Source of the DNA: Muribaculaceae bacterium
Lineage (GTDB): Bacteria; Bacteroidota; Bacteroidia; Bacteroidales; Muribaculaceae
Length of the DNA: 64,000 nt
Direction of reading: 5' to 3'
Assembly: GCA_016290325.1 (NCBI GenBank)
Contig: JAEETL010000013.1
Coordinates: 1 to 64,000 of the forward strand
A model generated the notes under the pieces. That model saw only the letters and a program-made list of their open reading frames with translations. It searched no databases and was not told where the DNA came from. The position numbers and the translations under genes were made by a program. Position 1 is the first letter of the stretch, and every line of letters begins with the position of its first letter. Positions 1 through 9,607 of this stretch are shown here, piece after piece.

Positions 1-169
1 AGTCGATGTCGCGCACGTCGTCACCATACTGGTACTCGCGCACCTCGCTGAAGGTCATACCCCTGCCCTTGAAGGCCGAGTGGTACTCGCCGGCAAATAT
101 GTTCTGCGACAGGCCCTTGGTCTTGATCTCAATCTTGCGGACCTTGCGCAACAGTTCATTGGTATCCAT
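1..169 (-). CDS. DUF58 domain protein, N-terminal part (gene runs off the window)
   Basis: Only the first 56 codons are present; the gene continues past the left edge. The visible N-terminus begins MDTNELLRKVRKIEIKTKG and includes a GxYxSxFKGRGMTFSEVREY segment followed by a DDVRDID motif. This is the usual opening of DUF58 (von Willebrand-like) proteins. In Bacteroidetes these sit just downstream of a MoxR ATPase and before Bat (aerotolerance) genes. The MoxR gene lies 92 bp upstream on the same strand, which supports the call. The ATG at 167-169 is the only sensible start. The gap to MoxR holds four 7-bp repeat units. Confidence 0.85.
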   Translation of the reverse strand, partial: MDTNELLRKVRKIEIKTKGLSQNIFAGEYHSAFKGRGMTFSEVREYQYGDDVRDID

Positions 170-179
170 TTCTTCTCGA

Positions 180-207
180 GTTAATAGTTAACAGTGAATA
201 GTTAATC
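180..207. repeat. heptameric tandem repeat, 4 units (GTTAATA type)
   Basis: Four consecutive 7-bp units (GTTAATA, then variants with 1-2 changes) lie 11 bp upstream of the DUF58 start codon. Two more related units (GTTATCT, GTTAACT) sit near 248-261, at the end of the MoxR gene. The array has the same period and position relative to a start codon as those at 28606, 31974, 32913, 44107, 45643 and 54110. Confidence 0.75.
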
Positions 208-261
208 CATTCTCTATTGCATGATGCAACCATCAGCAGAAAAACTGTTATCTGTTAACTA

Positions 262-1257
<996 letters not shown>

Positions 1258-1298
1258 AACAATATTCTTTATCGGTATAATGTCTTATTAACAAGGTG

Positions 1299-1306
1299 CA
1301 AAAATA
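1299..1306 (-). promoter_or_regulatory. -7 promoter element of the moxR gene
   Basis: The minus strand reads TATTTTTG, matching the Bacteroidetes -7 consensus TAnnTTTG, 42 bp before the MoxR ATG. No convincing -33 TTTG was found at about 20 bp spacing, so this rests on one box. Between here and the transposase gene are two inverted repeats (CGTGA/TCACG near 1328-1340 and TTTAACAA/TTGTTAAA near 1345-1365). Confidence 0.45.
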
Positions 1307-1408
1307 CATCTTTACCTAACACCCCCGCGTGAAAATCACGTTAATTTAACAAATATATTGTTAAAAGATTAACACGCCACCAAAGTCAATTCATCAATGA
1401 TGGCAATA

Positions 1409-2473
1409 CTAAATCTCACACAGATTTTTAGTCATTTCATTAAGGGTCAAGCATTCTACACGTGTGAGACGTTGGGTCGGCGTTCGGTTCTCCCAAGGCG
1501 ATAGGATAAGTAGGTCACCACGAGAGCATGCCTCAATAAACTCGCCTCCCGGCTTGGTGAATGGTGAGAAACTCATGGATGAAAGGAAAACCAAAGGCAA
1601 ATGAGCATTCAAGGCGGCTCGCATTACCTTCTTCTCTCCGTCACTTATTGAGGGAGAAATAAGGACCGCGCCCGATCGGGCTTCATTCAAGTAGTGTTCA
1701 ATTGCTTTGTCGATTTCTTCTTCAGTCAGTCTGCGTGAGCATTGAACTTGAAGTTTTATTGGTCTAGAGAGCAGAAACCTGTTGCCGATCGCTGCATAAT
1801 TCTGCCCTGCCAAGTTTAGTCCAAACTGCACTCTAAACAAATTAGGATGTTCCCTTTTGGCCAATAAACGGCGTGGATTGTCAGCCAGATAATTGATCCA
1901 TCGGTCGAGTTGTCCTGCCTGCAATAGCAGCCTGTCATTATAGCCACTGGCAAACAGTAGCCCCTGATTACGATTGTAAGCAGACCGTGGCGGCCGTTGT
2001 CGAGGCTCTGCTTGCAACTGTTTGGTATGTTGTGGCGACGCCACAACACACGTAACCTCTTCTCCCAGGATAATATGACGATAGGCCTTGTTGCAACCAG
2101 CTTTGAAACCTGAAATAACCTGCCCTAGATGCCTGTCCATCTTCTCTTTCACAAATAAAATGCCATGCAGGTGGTCTGGCATCATCTGAATGGCGATTGA
2201 CTGGACTTCAGGATGCCATTTTGGAATGTCATAGAAAAGGTTTTGCACTTCTTCTCCAAGGGGGCTAAGGATGATTCGTGGCTCATCGTCACTCCCCAGA
2301 ATGCCATCACTTTTGCCTGCCAGTTCACCAAATAATGGCCGCCTCCCTTCAATGACTAAGGTGATGAGGTAAATGCAGCGATCCTGGTAATCATGGTCTA
2401 AGCAGCGGCGGAGCATCGAGGGCTTGAGTGAGCCTGCGAATGCCTTTTGCTGTTCAAAAGTTTTCCTGTCCAT
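1409..2473 (-). CDS. REP-associated-type HUH (IS200-like) transposase with extra C-terminal domain
   Basis: 354 aa from the ATG at 2473. The first ~210 residues look like a Y1/RAYT transposase: an HUH motif in MMPDHLHGIL (HLH at 101-103), a FKAGCNKAYR helix, and a candidate catalytic tyrosine in FASGYNDRLL (Y178) followed by the INYLADNPRR segment. A second region (about 240-345) includes GAVLISPSISDGEKK and GEFIEACSRGDLLILSPW, which recalls Rossmann-like DprA/LOG proteins; this is a weak resemblance only. A longer start at 2506 is possible, but a -7 box at 2496-2503 would overlap it. No terminal repeats of a mobile IS were found, which fits a domesticated single-copy RAYT rather than an IS. 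Confidence 0.75.
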   Translation of the reverse strand: MDRKTFEQQKAFAGSLKPSMLRRCLDHDYQDRCIYLITLVIEGRRPLFGELAGKSDGILGSDDEPRIILSPLGEEVQNLFYDIPKWHPEVQSIAIQMMPDHLHGILFVKEKMDRHLGQVISGFKAGCNKAYRHIILGEEVTCVVASPQHTKQLQAEPRQRPPRSAYNRNQGLLFASGYNDRLLLQAGQLDRWINYLADNPRRLLAKREHPNLFRVQFGLNLAGQNYAAIGNRFLLSRPIKLQVQCSRRLTEEEIDKAIEHYLNEARSGAVLISPSISDGEKKVMRAALNAHLPLVFLSSMSFSPFTKPGGEFIEACSRGDLLILSPWENRTPTQRLTRVECLTLNEMTKNLCEI

Positions 2474-2495
2474 GATGCACCAATTGATTTCCCCG

Positions 2496-2503
2496 CAAAA
2501 ATA
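2496..2503 (-). promoter_or_regulatory. -7 promoter element of the RAYT-like gene
   Basis: The minus strand reads TATTTTTG, 22 bp before the ATG at 2473. Its position argues for the shorter start and against the in-frame ATG at 2506, which lies upstream of it. No clear -33 box was seen. Confidence 0.45.
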
Positions 2504-2562
2504 CAATCTTTATGCCGAATATATTTATGATAATTTGCACAATCTAAATAAGAATAACATAC

Positions 2563-2596
2563 AGACAATGCCTGGACGAGCGTCCAGGCATTGTCT
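2563..2596 (-). terminator. Intrinsic terminator after the Dcu transporter gene
   Basis: A perfect 16-bp inverted repeat (AGACAATGCCTGGACG and its complement) separated by 2 bp, 26 bp beyond the dcu stop codon and before the transposase promoter. Only a broken T-tract follows on the minus strand. Such a perfect palindrome beside a RAYT gene could alternatively be a REP-like element. Confidence 0.65.
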
Positions 2597-2621
2597 TTTA
2601 TGAAGATTTTTATTTTCGAAA

Positions 2622-4085
2622 TTAAATCCAACCCATCGAGTGGTACAGGAAGGCGATGAGGTAGCCGGCGACGCAGGCTACGAAGGTGTGGACCAAGCCG
2701 GGCATCATGAACGAGTGGTTCAACAGGTACTTGCCGATGACGGTAGTGCCCGTGCGGTCAAAGTTCACCGTAGCGATATCCGAGGGATAGTTGGGAATGA
2801 AGAAGTAGCCGTATACCGAGGGGAGCACGCCCAGCAGGATCCAGCCGTCAATGCCAAGTCCGTAAGCCAGCGGCAACATCGAAACAACCACGGCACCCTG
2901 TGAGTTGACGAGCACCGACACCAAGAAGAAGGCAAATGCAATCGACCATGGGTATCGCTCCACCAAGCCAGCCAGCATGTCCTGGATTTCGCCCAGGTAG
3001 TTGGCAAAATAAGTATCAGCAAGCCATGCGATGCCATAGATGGCGACAACGGCCACCATACCGCTCTGCCAAACGGGGCCCGCGATGGCCTTCTTGGGCG
3101 ACGCCTTGCAGAAGATGATCATCAGCGCCGCAGCGGTGATCATCACAATCTGGATGACAAGGTTCATCTTCAGCGGGGTGAGGTGCATTTTGGTCACTCC
3201 ATCAACGGCGATACCAAGCTTGGCCAACTGGTCGGCGGTAATGGTCACACGCGAACCGATGAGTTCGACAGTCGCGTTACTGTCGATAGCCTTAATGGTG
3301 CTATAGGAGGGAAGCAACTCCTGGAAGATTGCAAAGAACACAATCACCAGCAAGGCGCCAAAAAAGATATAAACCGCGCGCTTGCTCTCGGGGGCGATCT
3401 TCTTATCGAGCGTCGTTGCGTTGCTGCCGTAGATATACTCGCGTTGAGCAGGGTCGGCGATCTTCTTCTGGAACTCGGGATCCTTGTCAAGGTCCTTTCC
3501 GCGCTTGTAGGATGCGATAGATGCGATTAATATACCCAGCAAGCAGGCGGGGATGGTTACCATGAGCACCTGAGGGATGGAAATGTTGTAGCCATTGGCT
3601 CCCGAGATGGTGATAAAGGCCACCACAGCCGCCGCGATGGGCGAGCAGGTGATACCGATCTGGGAGGCGATGCTGGCGATACCGCAAGGACGCTCAGGGC
3701 GGATGCCCTTCTTGATCGCAATGTCGCAGATGATGGGCATGAGCGTGTAAACCACGTGACCCGTGCCGACGAGCACCGTCAGGAAGAACGTGCACAACGG
3801 GGCGAGGAAGGTGATGCGGTCAGGGTGCTTGCGCAGCATCTTCTCGGCCAACTGGATCAGCCAGTCCATACCGCCCGAAGCCTGCATGATGCCGGCGCAG
3901 GTAACGGCCGCGATGATGATGTATATAACGTCGGTGGGAGGGGTGCCGGGCTTCATGCCGAAGCCGAACACGAGAATTGCCAGGCCGATGCCCGAAATGG
4001 CACCCAGGGCCAAGCTACCGTATCGTGAGCCGAGCCACAATGCGCCCAGCACGATACACAGTTGAAGGATCATGAGTAGTGACAT
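2622..4085 (-). CDS. dcuB: Anaerobic C4-dicarboxylate transporter, Dcu family
   Basis: 487 aa, highly hydrophobic, with about 11-12 membrane segments. It has Dcu family (DcuA/DcuB) signatures: the N-terminal LGSRYG/GAISGIGLAILVFGFGMKPG segment, the TFFLTVLVGTGHVVYTLMPII region, SIASQIGITCSPIAAAVVA, and the C-terminal PNYPSDIATVNFDRTGTT motif. It would exchange fumarate, malate or aspartate for succinate in fumarate respiration. It is about 40 residues longer than enterobacterial DcuB because of a soluble insertion (about residues 255-310, including VELIGSRVTITADQL). It lies 68 bp downstream of the porin gene on the same strand; a perfect hairpin follows. DcuA versus DcuB cannot be settled from sequence alone. 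Confidence 0.93.
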   Translation of the reverse strand: MSLLMILQLCIVLGALWLGSRYGSLALGAISGIGLAILVFGFGMKPGTPPTDVIYIIIAAVTCAGIMQASGGMDWLIQLAEKMLRKHPDRITFLAPLCTFFLTVLVGTGHVVYTLMPIICDIAIKKGIRPERPCGIASIASQIGITCSPIAAAVVAFITISGANGYNISIPQVLMVTIPACLLGILIASIASYKRGKDLDKDPEFQKKIADPAQREYIYGSNATTLDKKIAPESKRAVYIFFGALLVIVFFAIFQELLPSYSTIKAIDSNATVELIGSRVTITADQLAKLGIAVDGVTKMHLTPLKMNLVIQIVMITAAALMIIFCKASPKKAIAGPVWQSGMVAVVAIYGIAWLADTYFANYLGEIQDMLAGLVERYPWSIAFAFFLVSVLVNSQGAVVVSMLPLAYGLGIDGWILLGVLPSVYGYFFIPNYPSDIATVNFDRTGTTVIGKYLLNHSFMMPGLVHTFVACVAGYLIAFLYHSMGWI

Positions 4086-4153
4086 GTTGTTATCTAGTTT
4101 TTAAGTTCTTGATTACAGTTTAGTTTTTAGTGGCCTTAATGCCCTTAATGCCC

Positions 4154-5281
4154 TTAATATCTGATAGAGACTTGGAAGAACAAGGTGCTGTAGTTGTGCT
4201 TGGCCAGCGAGCGGTCATTGGTCAGGCAATACTCGCTCTGGAACTCCAGATATTTGCAGAAGCGGTAGTTCAAACCCACCTCATAGTTGGTCTTCTGGGC
4301 CACCGTCGAGGCAGTGGGGCGATACATGTCGTAACGCACCTTGCCCATCAGTTTGTCGGGAATGAAGGGCACGATGGCCAGGGCATAGAAACCGTCGGCC
4401 TTGTTATTAGCGATCTCCTCGCCGTTGTTATCGGTGTAGGTCTTGATGGTCATGTCCTTAACGTCCTCATTCTTCTGATAGGTGGTGGAAAAACCGCGAC
4501 CAGTCGAGTGGATATACTCGGCACGCAGCTGCAGATCACCCTTCTTGTACTCGGCACTCAGGGCATAGCGGTGCTGGCGCAGGCTCACGGTTTGGCCACC
4601 GCTCTTGCGGGCATAGGAGCCTTCCCAACCAAAGGCGCCGAGGCGCATCCCCTTGATGGGCATAACCCACGCGCCTCCAATGATGTCCTTGCGCTCGTCA
4701 ACGTCCTTGACATTGATACCCTGGCCGTTGAACACGCCAACCTGATAGTGCAACAGGTTGCGGCCGTTCTTGTTCTTCAAGAAGTCGCCCTGGAACTGGA
4801 GACCGATGTCACGGCCGTTGCTTGCGTGCATACCCGTGCGGTCGCTGAAACCTGCCAGCTTGCTCACGGGTTGCGAATAGCCCATGAAGCCCTGGTCAAT
4901 CGGGTTCATCGGGTTCTCATAGGTGAACGGGCGCTTGAACTGACCCAATTTCACCTTGAAGTATTCTAATTTTTGCCACTCCATGAAGTAGTCCACTAGT
5001 CGGGGACTGCTGCCCATCGTCGTGGTGTTGCCGTTGATCTGACCTTGGATTTTGTAGTAAAAATCATCAAGGATGCGGCCCTCAATCGAGGCCCTTACCA
5101 GTCTGAGGTCAAATGAGTTACTGTTGTTGCCGTCCTGGAACGTCGCCTGGTAGGATGCCATGGCAAAGCCGCTGAACTTGGGCGGAGTGAAAATCGCCTT
5201 TTTCCCGTTCTCGCTTTGTGCCAGCAATGGCAACAGCATCATCGATGCCAGCAAGGAGAATAGTAGTCGTTTTTTCATCAT
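4154..5281 (-). CDS. Phosphate-selective-type O/P porin, outer membrane
   Basis: 375 aa. An N-terminal signal peptide (MMKKRLLFSLLASMM...LLAQ, cleavage after about residue 21) precedes a beta-barrel rich in alternating aromatic strands. It has the OprO/OprP (Porin_O_P) signatures: FDLRLVRASIEGRILDDFYYKIQGQ, KVKLGQFKRPFTYENP, and RTGMHASNGRDIGLQFQG. It ends with the outer-membrane C-terminal pattern FFQVSIRY. The true substrate is unknown; the name is a family label. It shares strand with the dicarboxylate transporter gene just downstream, so the pair may serve uptake of an anion, but that is inference. Confidence 0.9.
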   Translation of the reverse strand: MMKKRLLFSLLASMMLLPLLAQSENGKKAIFTPPKFSGFAMASYQATFQDGNNSNSFDLRLVRASIEGRILDDFYYKIQGQINGNTTTMGSSPRLVDYFMEWQKLEYFKVKLGQFKRPFTYENPMNPIDQGFMGYSQPVSKLAGFSDRTGMHASNGRDIGLQFQGDFLKNKNGRNLLHYQVGVFNGQGINVKDVDERKDIIGGAWVMPIKGMRLGAFGWEGSYARKSGGQTVSLRQHRYALSAEYKKGDLQLRAEYIHSTGRGFSTTYQKNEDVKDMTIKTYTDNNGEEIANNKADGFYALAIVPFIPDKLMGKVRYDMYRPTASTVAQKTNYEVGLNYRFCKYLEFQSEYCLTNDRSLAKHNYSTLFFQVSIRY

Positions 5282-5321
5282 AATTCAATTATTTTGGAGG
5301 TTAATATCTTTCTTTCGGCAA

Positions 5322-5329
5322 CAAATATA
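5322..5329 (-). promoter_or_regulatory. -7 promoter element of the porin gene
   Basis: Minus strand TATATTTG (TAnnTTTG), 40 bp upstream of the porin ATG. A TTTG lies about 23 bp further upstream (5353-5356), close to the expected spacing. Confidence 0.5.
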
Positions 5330-5455
5330 AGGGTTTTCTACCAAAAGTTCACCAAAATACGTTGTTTTTCTTCAGGTATTGCTGTTTTTTGCGTCTTTTA
5401 ATTTGGTTTTCTCTTTTTTTCACTCTCGCAAATTCAACCTATTGATAATTGTAAT

Positions 5456-5463
5456 TACCTTTG
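5456..5463 (+). promoter_or_regulatory. -7 promoter element of the beta-flower gene
   Basis: TACCTTTG, an exact TAnnTTTG match, 33 bp before the ATG at 5497. No good -33 box at normal spacing. Confidence 0.5.
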
Positions 5464-5496
5464 TGATAACAAATCAAAACCTGCCAGTTGGAGAAT

Positions 5497-5940
5497 ATGG
5501 AAAAGTTGATTAGACATGCGATAAAGGGAGTTGTGACCTTGTTTATTTTTTTGCTTGTTATTGGGACTCAGACCGGGCTGGCCCAGACGATACGTGACAA
5601 CGGCAATTCGATGCTCGTCAGGATTGATAGTGACGGTACAGTGAGAAACCGCAGCAACTCGATGGTTGCCCGCATCAGCAGCAATGGAGAGATACGCGAC
5701 ACCAGCAACCGACTGCTTGGAAAGGTTAGCGACAATGGTACTGTGCGTGACAGCAATAACTCTTATCTAGGCAAAATCGAGAGCGACGGCACCGTGCGCA
5801 ACCGCAACAACTCCTGCATGGGCAGGGTCTATCAAGACGGCACGGTCAGGAACAGTAACAATAGTACCATTGGCTACGCCAAGGATGTCCCCATGCGCTA
5901 TGCCGCCATTTATTTCTTCTTTGACTTTTTTGAAACTTAA
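5497..5940 (+). CDS. Five-fold beta-flower-like secreted repeat protein
   Basis: 147 aa from the ATG at 5497; a TTG at 5488 in frame is less likely. The N-terminus (about 1-30) is a signal peptide ending GLAQ. It is followed by six tandem units of about 17 residues with the pattern [D/N]G-x-[IV]R[DN]xxN-x-[x3]-G[KR][IV]xxDG, for example IRDNGNSMLVRIDSDG. The unit length and pattern match Bacteroidetes proteins annotated as 5-fold beta-flower proteins, whose function is unknown. The C-terminus breaks the repeat and becomes aromatic (YFFFDFF). It has its own -7 box and is not tightly linked to neighbours. Confidence 0.8.
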   Translation: MEKLIRHAIKGVVTLFIFLLVIGTQTGLAQTIRDNGNSMLVRIDSDGTVRNRSNSMVARISSNGEIRDTSNRLLGKVSDNGTVRDSNNSYLGKIESDGTVRNRNNSCMGRVYQDGTVRNSNNSTIGYAKDVPMRYAAIYFFFDFFET

Positions 5941-6055
5941 CTTTAGAAGGTGTGTGATAAAAAAAATGTGGTTAACTATTGGATATTACGATTATTTGAT
6001 TTTACTTTGCAAAAATCTTAATTCATTTATATCAACATTTAATAACCAAAACTTT

Positions 6056-7630
6056 ATGAAAAGAATCATTCTCTTGTTAGTTGTTGCCATCATGTCATTG
6101 GCAGCGAGCACTCAGGCTGCTCAAAACATCAAGTTACCTAAGCCCGACATGGGTAAGGCACGCCATGCCATCACCCTTCCTCGCGCTGAATTCTCCCCGT
6201 CGTTGACGGCTGTTCCTAAACTCGCTGATGCTGTCGTGACTCCTCCCGAAGGCCTTGAGACCCGGGGTTACCGCTTGAATGCCTACATCTTTGACGGCTC
6301 GAGCTGGGAAGTGGTGGACCGCACATTGACTATTGGCATTGACGGCAATGACGTTTATCTGCAGGGCTTCAGTGTCTATCTGCCCGAGGCTTGGATAAAG
6401 GGAACGCTTAACGACGACTACACTCAAGTCTCCTTCCCCGTTCAGTACTACGGCGACCTGTACGGCAATGACCTGTACTTTTATCCTGCCACTCCGGTTG
6501 ATGGCGGTTATGAGTCTATCGATGCTGTGTTCAATTTCAACGAGCGGGCCGATGTCTTTGTACTCGATCAAGAGCAGGTGTGCTACATCTTCGAGAATGC
6601 CTATGCCGACCATGTGGGCTGGTATTACATGTATGACAGCGAGATGAACATCACGCCCGATGCCAACACCGTCGTGGTGCCGGATGGCCTGGAAACACAG
6701 CCCTACATGATTACAGGTGTTTATATGGGCTATTATGAGGACATTGATGAATGGTTTGAAGGCGATCCCCTGATGGGACAAACTATGGTGGGCTTTGACG
6801 GTGACGACATCTATGTGCAGGGTTTGTGCTCCTATCTGCCTAAGACATGGGTGAAGGGACATCGCGAGGGCGACAGCTATGTGTTTGAGAACGGCCAGTA
6901 CTTCGGTCCATTCGTTTGGATGGGTGACATTTATCCCCTTTACCTCATGGGATGTGCCCCTGAGACCCTTGAGGCTCAACCCTTGACCTTGACTCTCGAC
7001 CCAGAGACCGGAGCCTTGGTGGCCCAGCAGTGGTATGGCATTTGTGCCGACGATACTGAAGTGGCATGGTATGACCTGCTGGCCAATGTCGTGCTCACGC
7101 CCATGGCCGACGAGCCTGCTGTTCCAGCCGAGCCAGCAGTGCTGTATTTTGAGTACTATGACGACGAGGATTTGGGCTACCTCGTACTCGACATCCCCGT
7201 GGTTGATGTTGAGGGTATGCCGCTGATGACCAGCCTGCTGGGCTATCAACTCTTCTGCGATTATGGCGATGGTCCTGAGCCCTACATCTTCTGGGCTGAT
7301 ATCTATGGCTTCGAGGACGACCAGACGGTGATTCCTTATGACTTCAACGACGACATGAACATCCTGATGGGTGGCCAGCTGGTAGTGGTTTACTTCATCG
7401 GTGCTGACATCCAGCGCATTGGCGTGCAGAGTGTCTATGAGGGTGGTGGCGAGACCAACCTCTCTGAGATTGGCTGGTATAACCTTAATTCCACAAGTGT
7501 CACCTCAATCACCGCTGATGACAACAAGCCCATCGAGTATTATGATCTGACCGGTCGCCGCGTCGATGCCGCCAAGTTGACTCCCGGCATTTATGTGACC
7601 AGCAACGGCCGCAAGGTCCTTGTTAAATGA
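6056..7630 (+). CDS. Secreted protein with duplicated domain and C-terminal sorting-type motif
   Basis: 524 aa from the ATG at 6056. A further 62 codons are open upstream but overlap the preceding gene, and the signal peptide (MKRIILLLVVAIMSLAAS, cleaved near TQAA) starts at 6056. Two copies of a roughly 130-residue acidic, aromatic-rich domain are visible. Both begin [PD]GLETxxY and include G[IF]DG[ND]D[IV]YxQG and SYLP[EK][AT]W[IV]KG, at about residues 65-150 and 205-300. The C-terminus reads YYDLTGRRVD...GIYV..GRKVLVK, the short form of the sorting-type CTD common in Prevotella and relatives. Function unknown; probably cell-surface or exported. A terminator follows at 7657. Confidence 0.8.
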   Translation: MKRIILLLVVAIMSLAASTQAAQNIKLPKPDMGKARHAITLPRAEFSPSLTAVPKLADAVVTPPEGLETRGYRLNAYIFDGSSWEVVDRTLTIGIDGNDVYLQGFSVYLPEAWIKGTLNDDYTQVSFPVQYYGDLYGNDLYFYPATPVDGGYESIDAVFNFNERADVFVLDQEQVCYIFENAYADHVGWYYMYDSEMNITPDANTVVVPDGLETQPYMITGVYMGYYEDIDEWFEGDPLMGQTMVGFDGDDIYVQGLCSYLPKTWVKGHREGDSYVFENGQYFGPFVWMGDIYPLYLMGCAPETLEAQPLTLTLDPETGALVAQQWYGICADDTEVAWYDLLANVVLTPMADEPAVPAEPAVLYFEYYDDEDLGYLVLDIPVVDVEGMPLMTSLLGYQLFCDYGDGPEPYIFWADIYGFEDDQTVIPYDFNDDMNILMGGQLVVVYFIGADIQRIGVQSVYEGGGETNLSEIGWYNLNSTSVTSITADDNKPIEYYDLTGRRVDAAKLTPGIYVTSNGRKVLVK

Positions 7631-7656
7631 CATGACTTGACAAAATGAGTCTCAAC

Positions 7657-7692
7657 AGCCCTCGTTGCCATAGCTGCAGCGAGGGCTTTCAT
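7657..7692 (+). terminator. Intrinsic terminator
   Basis: A 12-bp stem (AGCCCTCGTTGC with GCAGCGAGGGCT, one G-T pair) and 7-nt loop, followed by TTTCATT. It ends the secreted-protein gene and precedes the BspA-like promoter. Confidence 0.75.
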
Positions 7693-7709
7693 TAAAAACC
7701 TTAGAATTA

Positions 7710-7740
7710 TTGCAGCAATCATGGGGATTGTTTAATTTTG
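7710..7740 (+). promoter_or_regulatory. Promoter of the BspA-like gene
   Basis: TTG (7710-7712), 20 bp, TAATTTTG (7733-7740): a good Bacteroidetes promoter. The start codon is 36 bp downstream. Confidence 0.7.
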
Positions 7741-7775
7741 CAGGATAAACCGGAAACCAAAAAGAGGAAGGCAAT

Positions 7776-9602
7776 ATGAGAATCCGACATTTTTTTTACG
7801 TGATGGTCGCCCTGTTACTCGCAATAGTGACCGTTGTTCCAGCATCGTCACAGAGTCGCGCTGTGAGAGACCGTTACGGTCGCTCCAGCACCTATGGCGA
7901 CGTGGTGGAGATCAGGCTGCACGAATCGGGAACACTTGAGAAAAAAATGACCCCCGAAATGCAGAAACGCGTGCGCTTGCTGCACATCGAGGGTCCCATG
8001 GATTATAAGGATTTCAAGTTCATCAAGAAGCTGTGTGAACGCTCGCGCTGCGAGGACAGTCGGGGCAAGAGTGTGGACAACTACATCGACTTGGAGCTGG
8101 AGCGCGCTCGCATCATGAGCTCTGGCAACGGTGGCTTGCTCGGCGGTCACGGTGATCGCGATGTGCTGAGCGATGCCTTATCCTATGCCAGCCACCTGCG
8201 CTCGATACTGCTTCCCGAACGCCTCAAGCGTATCGATAGCGGCGCCCTGCGCGGTTGCTCTCACCTCGAGGAGGTGATTATGCCAACGGGTGTGCGCACG
8301 ATAGGTGACGACGCCTTCAGTGGTTGCAGCAGGCTGGAGTATATCACCCTGCCCGAGGGCCTGGAACGCATCGGCAGTGAATGCTTCAATAACTGCGGTG
8401 ACTTAAAGGGCATCACAATCCCGCAGAGTGTCGTCGAGATTGGTGACAAGGCCTTTCGTGGCACTGGTTTGAAACGAGTGAAGCTTCCTTACAGACTTGA
8501 GGTGCTTGGTGCCAAAGCCTTTGAAAACACGCCGCTCACCGTGCTCAATATCCCAGCCACGACCAGGATTACTAACGATGACCTGGGCACGATGAAAAAA
8601 CTCGAGGAAATCACTGTAGAGAATGGTAGCCGTTATTACACCTATGAGGATGGCGTGCTTTATGACAACACGGGAGCTGTGCTGTTGCGCTGCCCTGCTG
8701 CCCGCAGTGGAGCCTTTGACGTGCCCGATGGTGTGGAAGAAATCGCATGGAGCGCTTTCTCCTATTCACAGCTTTCTAGCGTGCGCATCCCAGACGGTGT
8801 GACGAAAATTGCCGCTTCGGCGTTCAATGACTGCCCTCAACTTCGTTCCGTCAACATTCCTGCAAGTGTCACCACCATTGGCGAATATGCTTTCTATGGC
8901 TGTTCCCGCCTGCAACGCGTTGATCTGGCTGAAGTCAGGAAACTGGGCAATAAGGCGTTTCAGGATTGCAAGGCGCTGGAGTCGGTTGTTGCCAATCGCT
9001 TGGAAAATGTGCCTCAATCGGCTTTTGAAAGCTGTTCGGCATTGACATCGGTCGAGTTGTCTTCCCGCATCACCACCATTGGTGAGCACGCTTTCAAGAA
9101 TTGCAAGGAATTGTCACATATTGAATTGCCTTCCCAGTTGACCACTCTTTGCAAAGAGGCTTTTGAGAATTGTGCTTTGACATCACTGGAACTGCCCGAC
9201 AAGGTGGTTACCATCGGTGAGCGCGCATTCAAAAACTGCAAGGGTCTGACCCATGTGAGCCTGCCTGACGGCTGTCTGACCCTTAATAAAGAGGCCTTCC
9301 GCGAGTGTTCGTCATTGGTAGAGATTGATTTGGGCACCAGCTTACGTCATATAGGCGAACATGCCCTGCGCGAGACCGCCATCACTAGGCTTGTTTTGCC
9401 CGAGACGGTCACCGAAGTGGGCAAGAAAGTCGCTGAGAAATGCAAGAGTCTTAGCCGCATCGAGTGCCACGCTATCGTGCCGCCTAAACTTGATGGAGTG
9501 AGCGATAATAAGATTGAGCTCTATGTCCCTGCCGTATCGGTCAACGCTTACCACAGCGCCAAAAACTGGAAAAACTTCAAGAATATCCTGCCTCTTGAGT
9601 AA
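7776..9602 (+). CDS. BspA-like leucine-rich repeat surface protein
   Basis: 608 aa with an N-terminal signal peptide (to about residue 26, VPASSQS). From about residue 145 to 590 it consists of LRR_5 (Treponema/BspA type) repeats of about 23 residues, with the pattern L[PE]xx[VL]xxIGxxAFxxCxxLxx[IV]xLP. A linker around 265-310 (YEDGVLYDNTGAVLLRCPA) is also typical of this family. The C-terminal part (ECHAIVPPKL...VYxxAKNWKNFKNI) matches the usual BspA end. Such proteins are exported and often mediate adhesion, but the ligand here is unknown. mutY follows after only 5 bp, so the two genes are probably co-transcribed. Confidence 0.92.
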   Translation: MRIRHFFYVMVALLLAIVTVVPASSQSRAVRDRYGRSSTYGDVVEIRLHESGTLEKKMTPEMQKRVRLLHIEGPMDYKDFKFIKKLCERSRCEDSRGKSVDNYIDLELERARIMSSGNGGLLGGHGDRDVLSDALSYASHLRSILLPERLKRIDSGALRGCSHLEEVIMPTGVRTIGDDAFSGCSRLEYITLPEGLERIGSECFNNCGDLKGITIPQSVVEIGDKAFRGTGLKRVKLPYRLEVLGAKAFENTPLTVLNIPATTRITNDDLGTMKKLEEITVENGSRYYTYEDGVLYDNTGAVLLRCPAARSGAFDVPDGVEEIAWSAFSYSQLSSVRIPDGVTKIAASAFNDCPQLRSVNIPASVTTIGEYAFYGCSRLQRVDLAEVRKLGNKAFQDCKALESVVANRLENVPQSAFESCSALTSVELSSRITTIGEHAFKNCKELSHIELPSQLTTLCKEAFENCALTSLELPDKVVTIGERAFKNCKGLTHVSLPDGCLTLNKEAFRECSSLVEIDLGTSLRHIGEHALRETAITRLVLPETVTEVGKKVAEKCKSLSRIECHAIVPPKLDGVSDNKIELYVPAVSVNAYHSAKNWKNFKNILPLE

Positions 9603-9607
9603 ATGAT

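Noticed and set aside
7776-9602. Repeats in the BspA-like gene as a CRISPR or mobile repeat
   Set aside because: The periodicity is that of leucine-rich repeats at protein level; there are no identical DNA repeats with spacers.
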